Source: an uncultured Prevotella sp. (lineage in GTDB: Bacteria; Bacteroidota; Bacteroidia; Bacteroidales; Bacteroidaceae). From it: a DNA stretch of 64,000 bases. Below are positions 62,555 through 64,000 of the stretch, piece after piece; the stretch's first letter is position 1; every line of letters begins with the position of its first letter. The stretch is from NCBI GenBank assembly GCA_900770845.1, contig CAAGLS010000131.1:23231-87230 (forward strand), written 5' to 3'. The notes beneath the pieces are model-generated. The model had not been told where the DNA came from, did not search any database, and saw only the letters and a program-made list of their open reading frames with translations. Made by a program: the position numbers and the translations under genes.

Positions 62555-63735
62555 GAAAATACGATTTCGACACCGTCATCGACCGTAGCGGCTCGGGCGA
62601 CTTGATGCATGAGGCGCTCCAGCCCCGCTGGGGGCGCACCGACCTGTTGCCGCTGTGGGTGGCCGACATGGATTTCCCCGTGTGTCCCGACATCGTTGAG
62701 GCCATGCGGCAACGGCTTGACCATCCCATCTTCGGCTATACCGTAGAACCGGCTGATTATTTCCCGTGCATCCACGACTGGCTGCAGAGCCACCATGGAT
62801 GGGAGATCAGGCGCGAGTGGTTGAGCTTCATCCCGGGAATCGTAAAAGGCATTGGCATGGTGGTCAACATCTTCGTCAAGCCCGACGAGAAAGTCATCGT
62901 CATGCCGCCCGTCTATCATCCCTTCTTCCTCACGCCGCGGGCCAACGGGCGTGAGGTGGTGTGGAATCCGCTGCTGAGAAGAGCCGATGGCTATTACGAC
63001 ATCGACTTCGACAATTTGGAGCAGGTCTGCGACGACAAGTGCCGCCTGCTCATCCTGTGCAATCCCCACAACCCGGGTGGCGTTTGCTGGGACAAGGAGA
63101 CGTTGGCCCGTCTGGCCCACTTCTGTTGTCAGCGCCACCTGCTTGTGGTCAGCGATGAGATCCATTGCGACCTCGCCCTGTTTGGCCACAAGTATCAGCC
63201 CTTTGCCAGCGTGTCGGACGAGGCGGCCCAGTGCAGCATCACCTTCCAGGCCCCATCAAAGACTTTCAACATAGCCGGTATCGTGGCCAGCCATGCCATA
63301 GTGCCCAATCCCGACATTAGGAAGAGGTTCTTCTCCTGGCTGAAGGCCAACGAATTGGACGAGGCCCATATCTTCGCCCACATCGCCACCATCGCCGCAT
63401 TCCGCAAGGGTGAGGAGTGGAGGCGGCAGATGCTCGACTATGTGGAGGGTAACGTTAGGTTTGTAGAGGACTATTGCAGGGAGAATATGCCCAAGATTCA
63501 CCCGCTTCGCCCGCAGGTCTCATTCTTGGTTTGGCTCAACTGCCGCGAGTTGCAGCTCACTCATGCCAAGCTTCTCGACTTCTTCATCGACAAAGCCCAT
63601 CTGGCCCTCAACGACGGTGAGATGTTCGGCCCCGGCGGCGAGGGCTTCATGCGGTTGAACGTGGGCGAGCCACGGACCATCGTGAAGCTGGGGATGGAGC
63701 AGTTGGCCCAAGCCTACAGGCAGCTTGGCTTCTGA
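62551..63735 (+). CDS. MalY/PatB-family cystathionine beta-lyase (C-S lyase)
   Basis: PLP enzyme that cleaves cystathionine to homocysteine, pyruvate and ammonia. The 394-aa protein has the PLP lysine in APSKTFNIAGIVASH, the LCNPHNPGGVCW motif, SDEIHCDLALFGH and the N-terminal LPLWVADMDFPV, all typical of MalY/PatB. The frame is open to 62335, but the ATG at 62551 overlaps the upstream stop and gives the family N-terminus. MalY-type proteins can also bind regulators; that role is not shown here. Confidence 0.93.
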   Translation: MRKYDFDTVIDRSGSGDLMHEALQPRWGRTDLLPLWVADMDFPVCPDIVEAMRQRLDHPIFGYTVEPADYFPCIHDWLQSHHGWEIRREWLSFIPGIVKGIGMVVNIFVKPDEKVIVMPPVYHPFFLTPRANGREVVWNPLLRRADGYYDIDFDNLEQVCDDKCRLLILCNPHNPGGVCWDKETLARLAHFCCQRHLLVVSDEIHCDLALFGHKYQPFASVSDEAAQCSITFQAPSKTFNIAGIVASHAIVPNPDIRKRFFSWLKANELDEAHIFAHIATIAAFRKGEEWRRQMLDYVEGNVRFVEDYCRENMPKIHPLRPQVSFLVWLNCRELQLTHAKLLDFFIDKAHLALNDGEMFGPGGEGFMRLNVGEPRTIVKLGMEQLAQAYRQLGF

Positions 63736-63766
63736 AGCCTGCGCAGTACAAATGGGTACGCCCTGC

Positions 63767-63812
63767 AACCATAAAGGTACACCTCCCGATTGGGAAGTGT
63801 ACCTTTATGGTT
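63767..63812 (+). terminator. Hairpin after the C-S lyase gene
   Basis: AACCATAAAGGTACAC pairs perfectly with GTGTACCTTTATGGTT over 16 bp, and an inner TCCC/GGGA pair extends the stem. The T-run is weak (GTTGTTGTGTG). It begins 31 nt after the stop. Confidence 0.75.
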
Positions 63813-63845
63813 GTTGTGTGTCTATGACTTGATAGAATAGGATAA

Positions 63846-64000
63846 GACCGGTTCTAAAAATTAGGTTTAGAAACCAAGCCGATGTGGATATATGTTATTT
63901 CGGTCGTCTTCTGCATCTATCGGTCTCAAAGCGTCAAGTCTCATCGGTCGTGTAGCCCGCTACACTCCCTCTTCAACTTACGTTCCAGAGTCCCGATAGC
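63846..64000 (+). repeat. Dispersed near-palindromic element, copy 3 (truncated by window end)
   Basis: Starts GACCGGTTCTAAAAATTAGG and continues with the same core as copy 1 (TTTCGGTCGTCTTCTGCATCT, GTCAAGTCTCATCGGTCGTGTAGCCCGCTACACT, CTTCAACTTACGTTCC). The central hairpin here is the perfect 7-bp GTGTAGC-CC-GCTACAC. The right terminal repeat would lie past 64000. Follows the C-S lyase hairpin, again at a gene 3' end. Confidence 0.8.

Overview
The window looks like a chromosomal segment of a Prevotella-type member of the Bacteroidales. Three things point there. Many genes start just downstream of the Bacteroidota promoter signature TAnnTTTG, several with TTTG about 19-20 nt further upstream. 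Many proteins belong to families largely confined to this phylum (DUF4494, DUF4230, DUF5686, DUF6048, DUF6452, DUF4738-like, golvesin-C/amidase fusions, carboxynorspermidine decarboxylase). The genome also uses a PPi-dependent phosphofructokinase. There is no rRNA operon, transposase, integrase, phage module or CRISPR array; the content is mostly core and housekeeping genes.

Layout. 1-7.1 kb (+): peptidoglycan glycosyltransferase mtgA, a UvrD/PcrA helicase, a nitroreductase, a DUF4494 gene behind an elaborate repeat-rich upstream region, a YggS-type PLP protein and nspC. 7.4-14.3 kb (-): a six-gene run containing a small conserved protein, an acyltransferase, a large secreted golvesin-C/amidase protein, a small protein, ygiQ and a PP2C-like phosphatase. 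14.5-17 kb (+): pfp and a GH25 lysozyme-like protein. 17.1-23.4 kb (-): two paralogous acyl-CoA ligases, a LolC/E-type permease and a class I aminotransferase. 23.9-27.1 kb (+): a tightly coupled four-gene cassette (sugar-type nucleotidyltransferase, ATP-grasp-like protein, CDP-alcohol phosphatidyltransferase, HAD protein), followed by a DUF5686 outer-membrane protein. 30-31.3 kb (-): two DUF4230 proteins. 31.5-32.6 kb (+): a lipoprotein and a small protein. 32.7-34 kb (-): ribH and a TPR membrane protein, divergent from recF and a DciA-like gene. 35.5-40.4 kb (-): Dcp peptidase, dCMP deaminase, S41 protease and 5-formyl-THF cyclo-ligase. 40.5-45 kb (-): DUF4199, glycosyltransferase, DUF6452, DUF6048, ApbE and a Crp/Fnr regulator. 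45.1-45.4 kb (-): an SRP RNA plus tRNA-Thr unit. 45.8-52.3 kb: mutS2 (+), an SDR enzyme (-) and valS (-). 52.4-54.8 kb (+): mazG, a lipoprotein and rnz. 54.9-59.9 kb (+): a possible envelope-stress operon (stand-alone T9SS-tail-like protein, L,D-transpeptidase, ECF sigma factor, anti-sigma-like protein, sensor-like protein), continuing into truA and a DMT transporter. 60-63.7 kb (+): dapA, then a trans-sulfuration pair.

The strongest candidate for an under-described system is the 23.9-27.1 kb cassette. Its enzyme types fit synthesis of an activated polyol phosphate (CDP-inositol-like) and its transfer to a lipid. The most unusual non-coding signals are four repeat classes: a long near-palindromic element with terminal inverted repeats present in three copies (7.1, 49.2 and 63.8 kb); 22-bp hairpin-forming units in tandem upstream of the DUF4494 gene and mutS2; GC-rich 22-bp tandem arrays sharing a GTCAGACT palindrome at 23.5 and 61.0 kb; and a palindromic, duplicated promoter region upstream of the DUF4494 gene. 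All names come from reading motifs by eye; no database search was run.
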